Source: an uncultured Coriobacteriaceae bacterium
GTDB taxonomy: Bacteria; Actinomycetota; Coriobacteriia; Coriobacteriales; Eggerthellaceae
DNA length: 8,412 bases
NCBI GenBank assembly: GCA_900539675.1
Contig: UQDJ01000059.1
Span: 1 to 8,412, forward strand
Reading direction: 5' to 3'
Numbering within the stretch: position 1 is the stretch's first letter; each line of letters begins with the position of its first letter. The position numbers were made by a program, and so were the translations under genes. Below, in pieces: positions 1-6,003 of the stretch. The notes under the pieces were generated by a model. The model was not told the origin of the DNA. It made no database searches and worked only from the letters and a program-made list of their open reading frames with translations.

Positions 1-185
1 CCCAGCGCCTCTAAACCACAGGCAATAGCAGCGCTCGAAACAATCAGTGGCGCCCAACCCGCTTTGCGCAGAGCATCAATTTGACGGGCAAGATCGTCAA
101 AATAACCACGATCGAGCTTGCCCTGTTTGTCCACCAAAGTAGATGAGCCAATCTTGATTACTATGACTTTCTTGCCGTTTCGCAT
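1..185 (-). CDS. proB: Glutamate 5-kinase, N-terminal part (cut by window edge)
   Basis: Glutamate 5-kinase phosphorylates glutamate with ATP to gamma-glutamyl phosphate, the first step of proline synthesis in the cytoplasm. Only about 61 N-terminal codons are present. The visible protein has the amino-acid kinase opening VIVIKIGSSTLVD at residues 8-20, followed by the strand-helix pattern ending in LIVSSAAIACGLEALG, which aligns with the family's VSSGAIAAG segment. Two positions there differ from the usual sequence: Ala replaces the Gly after SS, and Cys replaces an Ala. The ATG lies three bases after the obgE stop codon, and its Shine-Dalgarno is poor (a GGAT inside the end of obgE), so translational coupling to obgE is likely. 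The order obgE-proB is common in actinobacteria. The C-terminal part, including any PUA domain, is outside the window. Confidence 0.9.
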   Translation of the reverse strand, partial: MRNGKKVIVIKIGSSTLVDKQGKLDRGYFDDLARQIDALRKAGWAPLIVSSAAIACGLEAL

Positions 186-188
186 GAC

Positions 189-1586
189 TTATATATCCAA
201 TCCACTATAGATGTCATCTTCGTGCATGCGACTTGATTCGAATTCGAAGTCGTAACCCAAAATACGAATTTCATCGCCATCGCGCGCACCGGCAGCCTCC
301 AGCGCTTCATCGAGCTTCAAGCGCTTGAAACGATGCTGCAAGAAAGCCACCGCCTCTTCATTTTCCCAGTCGGTCTGCATAACCATGCGCTCAATCTGTT
401 TACCGCTCACACGGAAGATGCCATCGGAGAGCTGCTTCACTTCGATACGTTTATCGCGCTCATCGCGACGATGTTGCCATACCTGGTCAAAGTGCTCTTG
501 GCCCGCTTCGAGCTCTCGACGCTCTTCGCGCAACTTCTGAACGCGGTTGCCCACCACACGCATCAGCTTATCAATACCTTCGCCCGTAACTGCACTGGTT
601 AGGTAGAGCTTGGGGTCAAGCGGACTATCAACATATTCGTTGCCGTTTACGCGTGCCAACGAATCCTTTGCCACCTCCGCCTGCAGACGCTCGGCCGCCT
701 CTTTGGCACCCGGTGCATCAATCTTATTGCCAATCACCAAGCAAGGGCGCTTGGCCAACTCTGGAGCATAGGCAGCCAACTCGTGATTGATAATGCGATA
801 ATCCTCTACCGGATCGCGACCTTCATAACCACCCGTCAGGTCAACCACATGCAAAATGATTGCACTGCGCTCAATATGGCGCAAGAATTCATATCCTAGG
901 CCCTTACCCTTATGAGCGCCCTCTATAAGGCCAGGTACATCGGCAACAACGTAACTGTAGTTGTCCACCTTAACAACGCCTAAGTTGGGCACCAAGGTGG
1001 TGAAGGGATAATCAGCAATCTTGGGTTTGGCAGCAGAGATACGCGAAATCAATGACGATTTACCTGCTGAGGGCATACCGACCAACGCAGCATCAGCCAT
1101 CAACTTCATCTCAAGTTCAAGCCAGCACTCTTCGCCTGGAATACCCAATTCAGCGAAGGCCGGAGCACGACGGGTAGATGTCACAAAGTGGGTATTACCG
1201 CGCCCACCAATACCCCCGCGCGCTACGATAATTTCTTCGCCATCGTGGGTAAGATCGGCGATTATTTCGCCTGTCTTTTTGGTCTCTTCGTTGTATTCGC
1301 GCACAACGGTACCAACAGGCACCTTCAAAATAAGGTCTTCACCATTGGCGCCATGCATGTTGGACCCCTTGCCATGAGTACCACGGGTGGCCTTGAAATG
1401 ATGCTTGAAGCGATAATCGATCAGCGGCGAAACCTGCACATCGGCTTTGAGGATGACGTTGCCGCCACGCCCGCCGTCGCCGCCATCAGGACCGCCCTTG
1501 GGCACATGAGCTTCGCGACGAAACGACATACAGCCTGCGCCGCCGTCGCCTGCCTTTACGAATATGCGAACTTTATCTGTAAACAT
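189..1586 (-). CDS. obgE: Obg-family GTPase (ObgE/CgtA)
   Basis: This is an essential-type GTPase that binds the large ribosomal subunit and acts in ribosome assembly and stress or growth control. The 465-residue protein has three parts. The glycine-rich Obg fold occupies residues 1-158, with the typical runs KAGDGGAGC and GGPDGGDGGRGG. The G domain occupies about 160-350, with G1 GMPSAGKSS (170-178), switch threonines in YPFTTLVPNLG, G3 DVPG (216-219), G4 NKID (287-290) and G5 TSA (330-332). A C-terminal OCT domain follows at about 383-450, ending GYDFEF, then an acidic tail. Length and domain order match actinobacterial and Bacillus-type Obg with an OCT domain. The start is the ATG opposite 1584-1586; the upstream GGA-rich Shine-Dalgarno is weak. 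The gene follows rpmA after 73 bases that contain an intrinsic terminator, so its expression may be lower than that of the ribosomal protein genes. It is followed at 3 bases by proB. Confidence 0.97.
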   Translation of the reverse strand: MFTDKVRIFVKAGDGGAGCMSFRREAHVPKGGPDGGDGGRGGNVILKADVQVSPLIDYRFKHHFKATRGTHGKGSNMHGANGEDLILKVPVGTVVREYNEETKKTGEIIADLTHDGEEIIVARGGIGGRGNTHFVTSTRRAPAFAELGIPGEECWLELEMKLMADAALVGMPSAGKSSLISRISAAKPKIADYPFTTLVPNLGVVKVDNYSYVVADVPGLIEGAHKGKGLGYEFLRHIERSAIILHVVDLTGGYEGRDPVEDYRIINHELAAYAPELAKRPCLVIGNKIDAPGAKEAAERLQAEVAKDSLARVNGNEYVDSPLDPKLYLTSAVTGEGIDKLMRVVGNRVQKLREERRELEAGQEHFDQVWQHRRDERDKRIEVKQLSDGIFRVSGKQIERMVMQTDWENEEAVAFLQHRFKRLKLDEALEAAGARDGDEIRILGYDFEFESSRMHEDDIYSGLDI

Positions 1587-1608
1587 AATACGTCCGATTC
1601 TAAACGAA

Positions 1609-1633
1609 AAGCCCCCTGCGAAGCAGAGGGCTT
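1609..1633 (-). terminator. Intrinsic terminator/attenuator between rpmA and obgE
   Basis: On the minus strand, an 11-base arm AAGCCCTCTGC pairs with GCAGGGGGCTT across a 3-base TTC loop. There is a single G-U pair and otherwise Watson-Crick pairing. A T-rich tail (TTTTCGTTT, counting the last stem bases) follows toward obgE. In the opposite direction there is no T-run, so it is oriented to end transcripts from rplU-rpmA. It lies 26 bases downstream of the rpmA stop and 22 bases upstream of the obgE start. Its position inside an otherwise conserved operon suggests partial termination rather than a complete stop. Confidence 0.8.
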
Positions 1634-1659
1634 AGAAAAACACTGTGATTGATCAGTCA

Positions 1660-1911
1660 TTACGCCTGAGGACGAACGTGAACCTTACGGCGTACGCCCT
1701 TGGTGTATTCAACCTTACCGTCGCACAGAGCGAACAGGGTGTCGTCCTTGCCGCGACCTACATTCTCACCGGGGTGAAAATGGGTGCCACGCTGACGAAC
1801 GAGGATATTGCCCGCACCGACGAGTTCACCAGCGAAGCGCTTGCAACCGAGGCGCTTTGCCTGAGAATCGCGACCGTTGCGGATGGAACCTTGACCTTTC
1901 TTGTGTGCCAT
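1660..1911 (-). CDS. rpmA: 50S ribosomal protein L27
   Basis: Large-subunit ribosomal protein L27, whose N-terminus reaches toward the peptidyl-transferase centre. The 83-residue product starts MAHKKGQGSIRNGRDS, the near-invariant L27 opening, followed by AKRLGCKRF and the VRQRGTHFHPGENVGRGKD core. It is basic and of full family length. There is no Firmicutes-style cleavable N-terminal extension, since the MAHKK start directly follows the ribosome binding site. That site is very strong (AAGGAGG opposite 1919-1925, 7 bases before ATG). The gene follows rplU after 16 bases and is followed by an intrinsic terminator. Confidence 0.98.
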   Translation of the reverse strand: MAHKKGQGSIRNGRDSQAKRLGCKRFAGELVGAGNILVRQRGTHFHPGENVGRGKDDTLFALCDGKVEYTKGVRRKVHVRPQA

Positions 1912-1927
1912 TCTATTCCCTCCTTAC

Positions 1928-2245
1928 TTACGCTTGCTCGGAACCCACAGCGCAGATCTGAATGCGGGTCAAGCTCTGACGATGACCACGCGTCCTCTTG
2001 TAGTTCTTGCGCTTCTTGAACTTGAATACGAGTTGCTTCTCGCCGCGGAACTGCTCTACTACCTTAGCTTCAACCTTGGTCTTTGCAGCTTCTGCAGGGT
2101 CAGCTACCACATTCTTGCCATCAACAACAGCGATAGCATTTAAAGCCACGGTGCTACCAACCTCAGCATCGAGCTTCTCAACGTTAAGATAATCACCAGC
2201 GGCCACTTTGTACTGCTTGCCGCCCGTCTTGATAATAGCGTACAT
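1928..2245 (-). CDS. rplU: 50S ribosomal protein L21
   Basis: Large-subunit protein L21, which binds 23S rRNA. The 105-residue product opens MYAIIKTGGKQYKV, the family signature, and carries the basic segment FKFKKRKNYKRTRGHRQ at about residues 74-90, the conserved RNA-binding hairpin of L21. Its length matches the family. The start is supported by an AGGAGAT Shine-Dalgarno opposite 2251-2257. It is the first gene of the rplU-rpmA-obgE-proB operon and has its own upstream promoter with a perfect TTGACA. The spacing to rpmA is 16 bases. Confidence 0.98.
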   Translation of the reverse strand: MYAIIKTGGKQYKVAAGDYLNVEKLDAEVGSTVALNAIAVVDGKNVVADPAEAAKTKVEAKVVEQFRGEKQLVFKFKKRKNYKRTRGHRQSLTRIQICAVGSEQA

Positions 2246-2282
2246 GAATAATCTCCTATAAAAATGCCAAAACGCAAGGCGT

Positions 2283-2366
2283 TATCCTATCAGCCAGCGT
2301 GGTAGGTGTCAATATTCTAGACGGAATTCTTCACAAACAAAGTTATGACACCCGACTCATAGGATA
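2283..2366. repeat. Nested inverted repeat between polA and rplU
   Basis: The outer arms are TATCCTAT (2283-2290) and ATAGGATA (2359-2366). The inner arms are GGTGTCA (2305-2311) and TGACACC (2346-2352). Both pairs are perfect. The spacing between inner and outer arm differs on the two sides, 14 bases on the left and 6 on the right, so this is not one continuous stem. The left outer arm contains the rplU -10 and the left inner arm overlaps its -35, so the right half looks like a compressed mirror copy of the promoter elements. Function is unknown; it could be an operator pair or chance. Confidence 0.5.
2284..2312 (-). promoter_or_regulatory. Predicted sigma-70-type promoter of the rplU operon
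   Basis: On the minus strand a perfect -35 TTGACA (opposite 2307-2312) is followed after exactly 17 bases by the -10 TAGGAT (opposite 2284-2289, four of six consensus positions). Transcription would start near 2277, giving a leader of roughly 30 bases that ends in the rplU ribosome binding site. This is the expected start of the rplU-rpmA-obgE-proB transcript. Both elements are also parts of the nested inverted repeat at 2283-2366. Confidence 0.75.
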
Positions 2367-2406
2367 GAGATCAAATAATACCACGCATAACTGGATTTTG
2401 TAGGCA

Positions 2407-5100
2407 CTAATGAGCTTCTGCCCAATTATTACCGATACCCACATCGACAACCAACGGAACAGACAGATCAATGACGTGCTCCATGCAATCCTTTACAAGA
2501 GCGCTTACCGCTTCAACTTCATCCTGTGGCACCGATAAATCCAATTCGTCGTGTACCTGAAGCATCAGGCGCGTTTTATAGTCGCCCTCAACCAAGCCGA
2601 TCATCACTTTACGCATGGCTAACTTAATGATGTCTGCTGCACTACCCTGCATCGGATGATTCATGGCCGTGCGTTCACCAAAACTGCGCTGCGATGGATT
2701 TTTCGCTTTCAATTCGGGGATGTAACGACGACGACCAAAGATTGTCGTCGCATACCCGCTATCGTGCGCCTTTTTCTTTATATCATCCAAGAAGCGACGC
2801 ACATCAGGATATGCCGTAAAGTAACGGTCAATCATTTCCTGGGCTTCCTTGAAGGAAATCTGCAACGACTGCGACAATCCATAGGCCTGCTGACCATACA
2901 CAATGCCAAAATTAACCGCCTTCGCGCGACTGCGCAGCTGGGGCGTAATCTGATCGAGTGGCAACCCAAACACACGCGATGCAGTGCGCGCGTGAAAGTC
3001 TTCCCCCGACAGAAAGGCATCGATCAGATGTTCATCGCCTGACAAGTGCGCCAACAGACGCAACTCAATCTGTGAATAGTCGGCAGACATGAACACTTCG
3101 CCTTCATGAAGAGGAACAAAACACGTACGAATATTGCGACCAAAGTCGGTACGTACCGGAATGTTTTGCAGATTGGGATTTGACGATGACAGGCGTCCTG
3201 TGGTTGTAACCATTTCATTAAATGAGGTATGAACGCGCCCATCGCCTTTCACCATACCCGGCAAAGCATCGATATAGGTACTCTTGATCTTGGCGTATTC
3301 GCGGTATTCCAACACCAAACCTGGCAATTCGTGTTCTTCAGAAAGATCTTTCAGGACTTTAGCGTCAGTGGAATAGCCGCGTTGAGTTTTCTTTTTCGGG
3401 GTCAATCCAATTTCATCGAAGAGCACTTCGGATAACTGCTTGGGCGAATCCACGTTGAATTCATGACCGGCCGCCTCATAGATAGCACTGCGTAATCGAT
3501 CGATTTCTGCGCCGGCATCCTGAGACAAACTGGACAGATGATCCAGATCGATGGCGGCACCTACACGCTCCATGCCGGCAAGCACCGCGACCAACGGCAA
3601 ATCGATGTCCTCATACACATTGCGCACTTCACGACGGTTGAGTGCCTGATTAAGAGGGTCTACCAAGATTGCAAGAGCAGACGCTTCTTGTGCCAAACGG
3701 GCTTTGGCGTCCTTTTCTTCGGCGAGCACAATGCCGGCATAACGCTCCATCAAGGCCGCAAGCGAAGAAGTACCCATATTCGAATCCACCACATAGGCAG
3801 CAAGCGCCACATCAAAGCCCTGCAAAGAAAGCAGTTCTTGAATGCATACCTGAGCGGCTTCTGAGCGATCTGCAGGATATACACCGGTTTCGATCAACAG
3901 CGTTTTAATATCGAATGCCACCAGATAACCTTCGCGAACCACCCGTGCCAACGCGCTACGAGCCGCGTCGTCTTCAAGCAGGGCAACCGTATCATCAAAA
4001 TGAAATGCCACCTGAATATGGTCCCCAAACAGAGAGCCTAACTCATCTTTTGCCCACGCCAGAGACACCGCCGGCCTGCTGGATGATGCATCTTTGCAAT
4101 CCGCATCCAATTCTTTCTCTGGCGTGGTACGGTTCAAATACTCATCGAGTGCGTCCTGTGCCTTTTTGCCCTCCAGCAGATCGCCCTCAAAGGAAAACTG
4201 CGAATCCTTAAGATTTTCCTGAGCATCTTCATCCAAAAGACCCAATACCTTATTCAGATGAGCCATAAAACGCACATCGGTAAACGCCTTGGTCACCGCT
4301 TGAGCATCAAAGCTCGGAAAGCTTACCGAAGAAGGATCAATATCCACATCCGCGTCGCATACGATGGTGGCAACTTGACGCGAAAGGAATGCATCGTCTT
4401 TATGCTCAACCAAGTTTTCCAGCTGCTTGCCTTTAAACTTATCCAGGTTCTCGTAAATGCCTTCCAGATTGCCGTAATTCTGCAGCATAGTTGCCGCACG
4501 CTTGTCACCAATGCCCGGCACGCCAGGAATGTTGTCAACCGAGTCACCCTTCAAGCCCAAGAAGTCCGTGAACTGTTCAGGAGTAACGCCATAGCGCTCT
4601 TTGACTTCTTCAGGCCCATACACCACGACATCGGAGATGCCGCGCTTCGTGGTAACCACATGAGTCAAATCCGTTACCAGTTGGTAGGCATCCTTATCGC
4701 CGGTAACCAACAGCGTGTGATAACCCAAAGCCTCATCACGGGCGGCAACGGTACCCAAGATGTCGTCGCCTTCCCAGCCCTCTTTGGCCACGACCGGAAT
4801 ATTCATCGCGGTAAGCAAATGCTCAATTACTGCAAACTGAGGCTTCAAATCGAGATCCATCGCCGGGCGTTGCGCTTTGTACTGCGCGAGCGCCTTGATG
4901 CGAAACTCCGGCTTTCCCCTATCGAAGGCACAGATAATTGCATCGGGATGCGTGGTTTCAATAAACTTCACCAACATTGAAATAAAGCCGAAGGCAGCAT
5001 TGGTAGGTGTGCCATCGGGAGCAGTCATGGTGGGAGGCACCGCGTGAAATGCACGATGCATCAACGAATTTCCGTCAATAACGGCAACAGTTTTAGACAT
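2407..5100 (-). CDS. polA: DNA polymerase I, proofreading domain apparently inactive
   Basis: Repair and Okazaki-fragment polymerase with 5'-3' flap nuclease activity. The 897-residue protein has three parts. The 5' nuclease domain covers about 1-290, with metal-site segments VIDGN (8-12), AFDRG (58-62), GWEGDD (108-113), TGDKD (133-137) and GLKGDSVDNIPGVPGIGDKR (182-201). A 3'-5' exonuclease-like domain covers about 345-490. The polymerase domain covers about 495-897, with TTGRLSSSNPNLQNIP (633-648), motif A SADYSQIELR (672-681, catalytic Asp674), motif B R723/K727/F731/Y735 and motif C QVHDE (848-852, Asp851). In the middle domain the DxE of Exo I is not visible, and the Exo III Tyr and Asp are replaced (Leu469, Ala473), so proofreading is probably lost, as in other actinobacterial enzymes. 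Phe731 is the usual Escherichia-type residue at the ddNTP-discriminating site. The start has a GAGAGGA Shine-Dalgarno. Confidence 0.97.
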   Translation of the reverse strand: MSKTVAVIDGNSLMHRAFHAVPPTMTAPDGTPTNAAFGFISMLVKFIETTHPDAIICAFDRGKPEFRIKALAQYKAQRPAMDLDLKPQFAVIEHLLTAMNIPVVAKEGWEGDDILGTVAARDEALGYHTLLVTGDKDAYQLVTDLTHVVTTKRGISDVVVYGPEEVKERYGVTPEQFTDFLGLKGDSVDNIPGVPGIGDKRAATMLQNYGNLEGIYENLDKFKGKQLENLVEHKDDAFLSRQVATIVCDADVDIDPSSVSFPSFDAQAVTKAFTDVRFMAHLNKVLGLLDEDAQENLKDSQFSFEGDLLEGKKAQDALDEYLNRTTPEKELDADCKDASSSRPAVSLAWAKDELGSLFGDHIQVAFHFDDTVALLEDDAARSALARVVREGYLVAFDIKTLLIETGVYPADRSEAAQVCIQELLSLQGFDVALAAYVVDSNMGTSSLAALMERYAGIVLAEEKDAKARLAQEASALAILVDPLNQALNRREVRNVYEDIDLPLVAVLAGMERVGAAIDLDHLSSLSQDAGAEIDRLRSAIYEAAGHEFNVDSPKQLSEVLFDEIGLTPKKKTQRGYSTDAKVLKDLSEEHELPGLVLEYREYAKIKSTYIDALPGMVKGDGRVHTSFNEMVTTTGRLSSSNPNLQNIPVRTDFGRNIRTCFVPLHEGEVFMSADYSQIELRLLAHLSGDEHLIDAFLSGEDFHARTASRVFGLPLDQITPQLRSRAKAVNFGIVYGQQAYGLSQSLQISFKEAQEMIDRYFTAYPDVRRFLDDIKKKAHDSGYATTIFGRRRYIPELKAKNPSQRSFGERTAMNHPMQGSAADIIKLAMRKVMIGLVEGDYKTRLMLQVHDELDLSVPQDEVEAVSALVKDCMEHVIDLSVPLVVDVGIGNNWAEAH

Positions 5101-5129
5101 GCACAGATCCTCTCAATAATGTGAGATTC

Positions 5130-5135
5130 ATTATA
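5130..5135 (-). promoter_or_regulatory. Predicted -10 element of polA promoter
   Basis: A perfect TATAAT lies on the minus strand about 30 bases before the polA ATG. It sits downstream of the strong terminator that closes the preceding unit, as expected for an independent polA promoter. No good -35 is found at 16-18 bases; the nearest candidate, TTGTAA, is about 21 bases away. The start point would be near 5123, leaving a leader of about 22 bases containing the GAGAGGA ribosome binding site. A short inverted repeat, ATAATG/CATTAT (5116-5121 and 5129-5134), overlaps the element. Confidence 0.55.
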
Positions 5136-5178
5136 TCGTCAGCTGAATTGTGCCCCTTACAACACCACCAAACACCAA

Positions 5179-5240
5179 AAAGCCTTTATCTTCCCAGATG
5201 CACCTCATAAGGGGTGCCCTCCAAGGAAGATAAAGGCTTT
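5179..5240 (-). terminator. Strong hairpin terminator after the glnA-regulator unit
   Basis: A perfect 16-base inverted repeat, with arms at 5179-5194 and 5225-5240 (AAAGCCTTTATCTTCC and its complement), encloses a 30-base loop. The loop holds a second small stem, GCACC/GGTGC (5200-5204 and 5213-5217). On the minus strand the stem ends in a TTTTT tract, marking it as an intrinsic terminator for transcripts coming from the regulator gene. On the plus strand only three Ts follow, so it is mainly one-directional. The large loop with a nested stem is unusual for a simple terminator. Confidence 0.75.
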
Positions 5241-5244
5241 ACGA

Positions 5245-5276
5245 CTTAAGCAGTTGTTCACACAAATGGGCTTAAG
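5245..5276. repeat. Small stem-loop just after the regulator gene
   Basis: The inverted repeat CTTAAGC/GCTTAAG (5245-5251 and 5270-5276) has an inner TTGT/ACAA stem (5254-5257 and 5262-5265). It lies between the regulator stop codon and the strong terminator. No T-run follows it in either direction, so it is not a terminator by itself. It may protect the 3' end of the transcript; this is inference. Confidence 0.4.
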
Positions 5277-5310
5277 GGAGCATCATGTCCCTCGAGCAAA
5301 AATCCCCATC

Positions 5311-5988
5311 CTAAGAGTTCCAGAGATACCCTACACCACGCACCGTTTCAAGGTGTTGCGAAAGCTCTGGGCCCAACTTTGCACGTACACGACGAACATG
5401 CACATCTACGGTACGGGAACCGCCAAAGTAATCAAAGCCCCATACGCGCCGTAGCAGGGCATCACGCGAATAGGTGCGGCCAGGATGCGTTACCAAAAAT
5501 GCCAGCAGCGCATATTCCAGATACGTGAAATCAACCGGTTCGCCGTTGACGGTAACCTGATAGGTGGCCAGGTTAATAGTCATGCCATCAATGGTTACCA
5601 CATCATTGCTGGAGCCTTCATTGCCAGGCCACAACAGATGACGAATTCGTAGCGAACATTCATCAGCACTGGCACCATGCACCACAAAATCGCTGTGAAT
5701 TTGGACAGGCAAGTTTAAGTTCTTAACCACATCTTCCTTCACGATGATCAACAGCGGAATGTTGCCATCATCTACCAGCGCCTGCTCAATGGTACCCAGC
5801 GTATGGAGTCCCTCATCGGGCAATTCGTAAATAATAAGATCATAGGAGGGATTATCACTTAAGATCTTTTTGAACTGAAGCGATGAACCAGCCACCACTT
5901 CAACATCTAGACTGGACAATACCGCCTGAAACTTATGGGCATTATCGAGACTATCAGCGATGAATACGACTTTTTTTCTTTGCTGCAT
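5311..5988 (-). CDS. glnR: Atypical OmpR/PhoB-family regulator, GlnR-like
   Basis: Cytoplasmic DNA-binding regulator of 225 residues. The N-terminal receiver-like domain (about 1-118) is degenerate. The phospho-acceptor Asp position reads DLIIYELP, with Glu55 in its place; the N-terminal acidic pair is reduced to IADS; and the conserved Thr/Ser and Lys are not evident (LLIIVKED, FVVHGA). The C-terminal winged helix (about 129-225) is a full Trans_reg_C domain, with FTYLEYALLAFL, HPGRTYSRDALLRRVWGFDY, the recognition segment GGSRTVDVHVRRVRAKLG (189-206) and TVRGVGYLW. That domain, together with the non-canonical receiver, resembles actinobacterial GlnR, the nitrogen regulator that works without phosphorylation. 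The start is the ATG opposite 5986-5988, which has GGAGGAGA 6 bases upstream; the in-frame TTG two codons earlier directly abuts that site. It lies 15 bases after glnA, and no sensor kinase gene is adjacent. GlnR identity is inferred from motifs and context. Confidence 0.82.
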   Translation of the reverse strand: MQQRKKVVFIADSLDNAHKFQAVLSSLDVEVVAGSSLQFKKILSDNPSYDLIIYELPDEGLHTLGTIEQALVDDGNIPLLIIVKEDVVKNLNLPVQIHSDFVVHGASADECSLRIRHLLWPGNEGSSNDVVTIDGMTINLATYQVTVNGEPVDFTYLEYALLAFLVTHPGRTYSRDALLRRVWGFDYFGGSRTVDVHVRRVRAKLGPELSQHLETVRGVGYLWNS

Positions 5989-5994
5989 GCCCAA

Positions 5995-6002
5995 TCTCCT
6001 CC
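5995..6002 (-). promoter_or_regulatory. Ribosome binding site fixing the regulator start
   Basis: GGAGGAGA lies in the 15-base gap after the glnA stop, 6 bases before the ATG opposite 5986-5988. An upstream in-frame TTG (opposite 5992-5994) begins immediately after it, too close to use it. This decides for the shorter, 225-residue protein. Confidence 0.8.
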
Positions 6003-6003
6003 G

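Noticed and set aside
1454..1500. GCC-rich near-repeats
   Set aside because: They are explained by glycine codons of the Obg fold read on the minus strand.
1597..1602. TAGAAT as a -10 for a separate, nearly leaderless obgE promoter
   Set aside because: No -35 is visible, the position falls just after the terminator, and a six-base match alone is weak.
2341..2392. AGTTATG/CATAACT inverted repeat as a polA terminator
   Set aside because: The stem has only 7 bases, the loop is 38 bases, and there is no T-run. No convincing polA terminator was found.
4258..4980. 240-codon open frame on the plus strand
   Set aside because: It lies wholly antisense to polA, has no recognisable family motifs, and the polA frame is fully explained by conserved domains.
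5989..5994. TTG start for the regulator (227 residues)
   Set aside because: It abuts the Shine-Dalgarno; the ATG two codons later has correct spacing.
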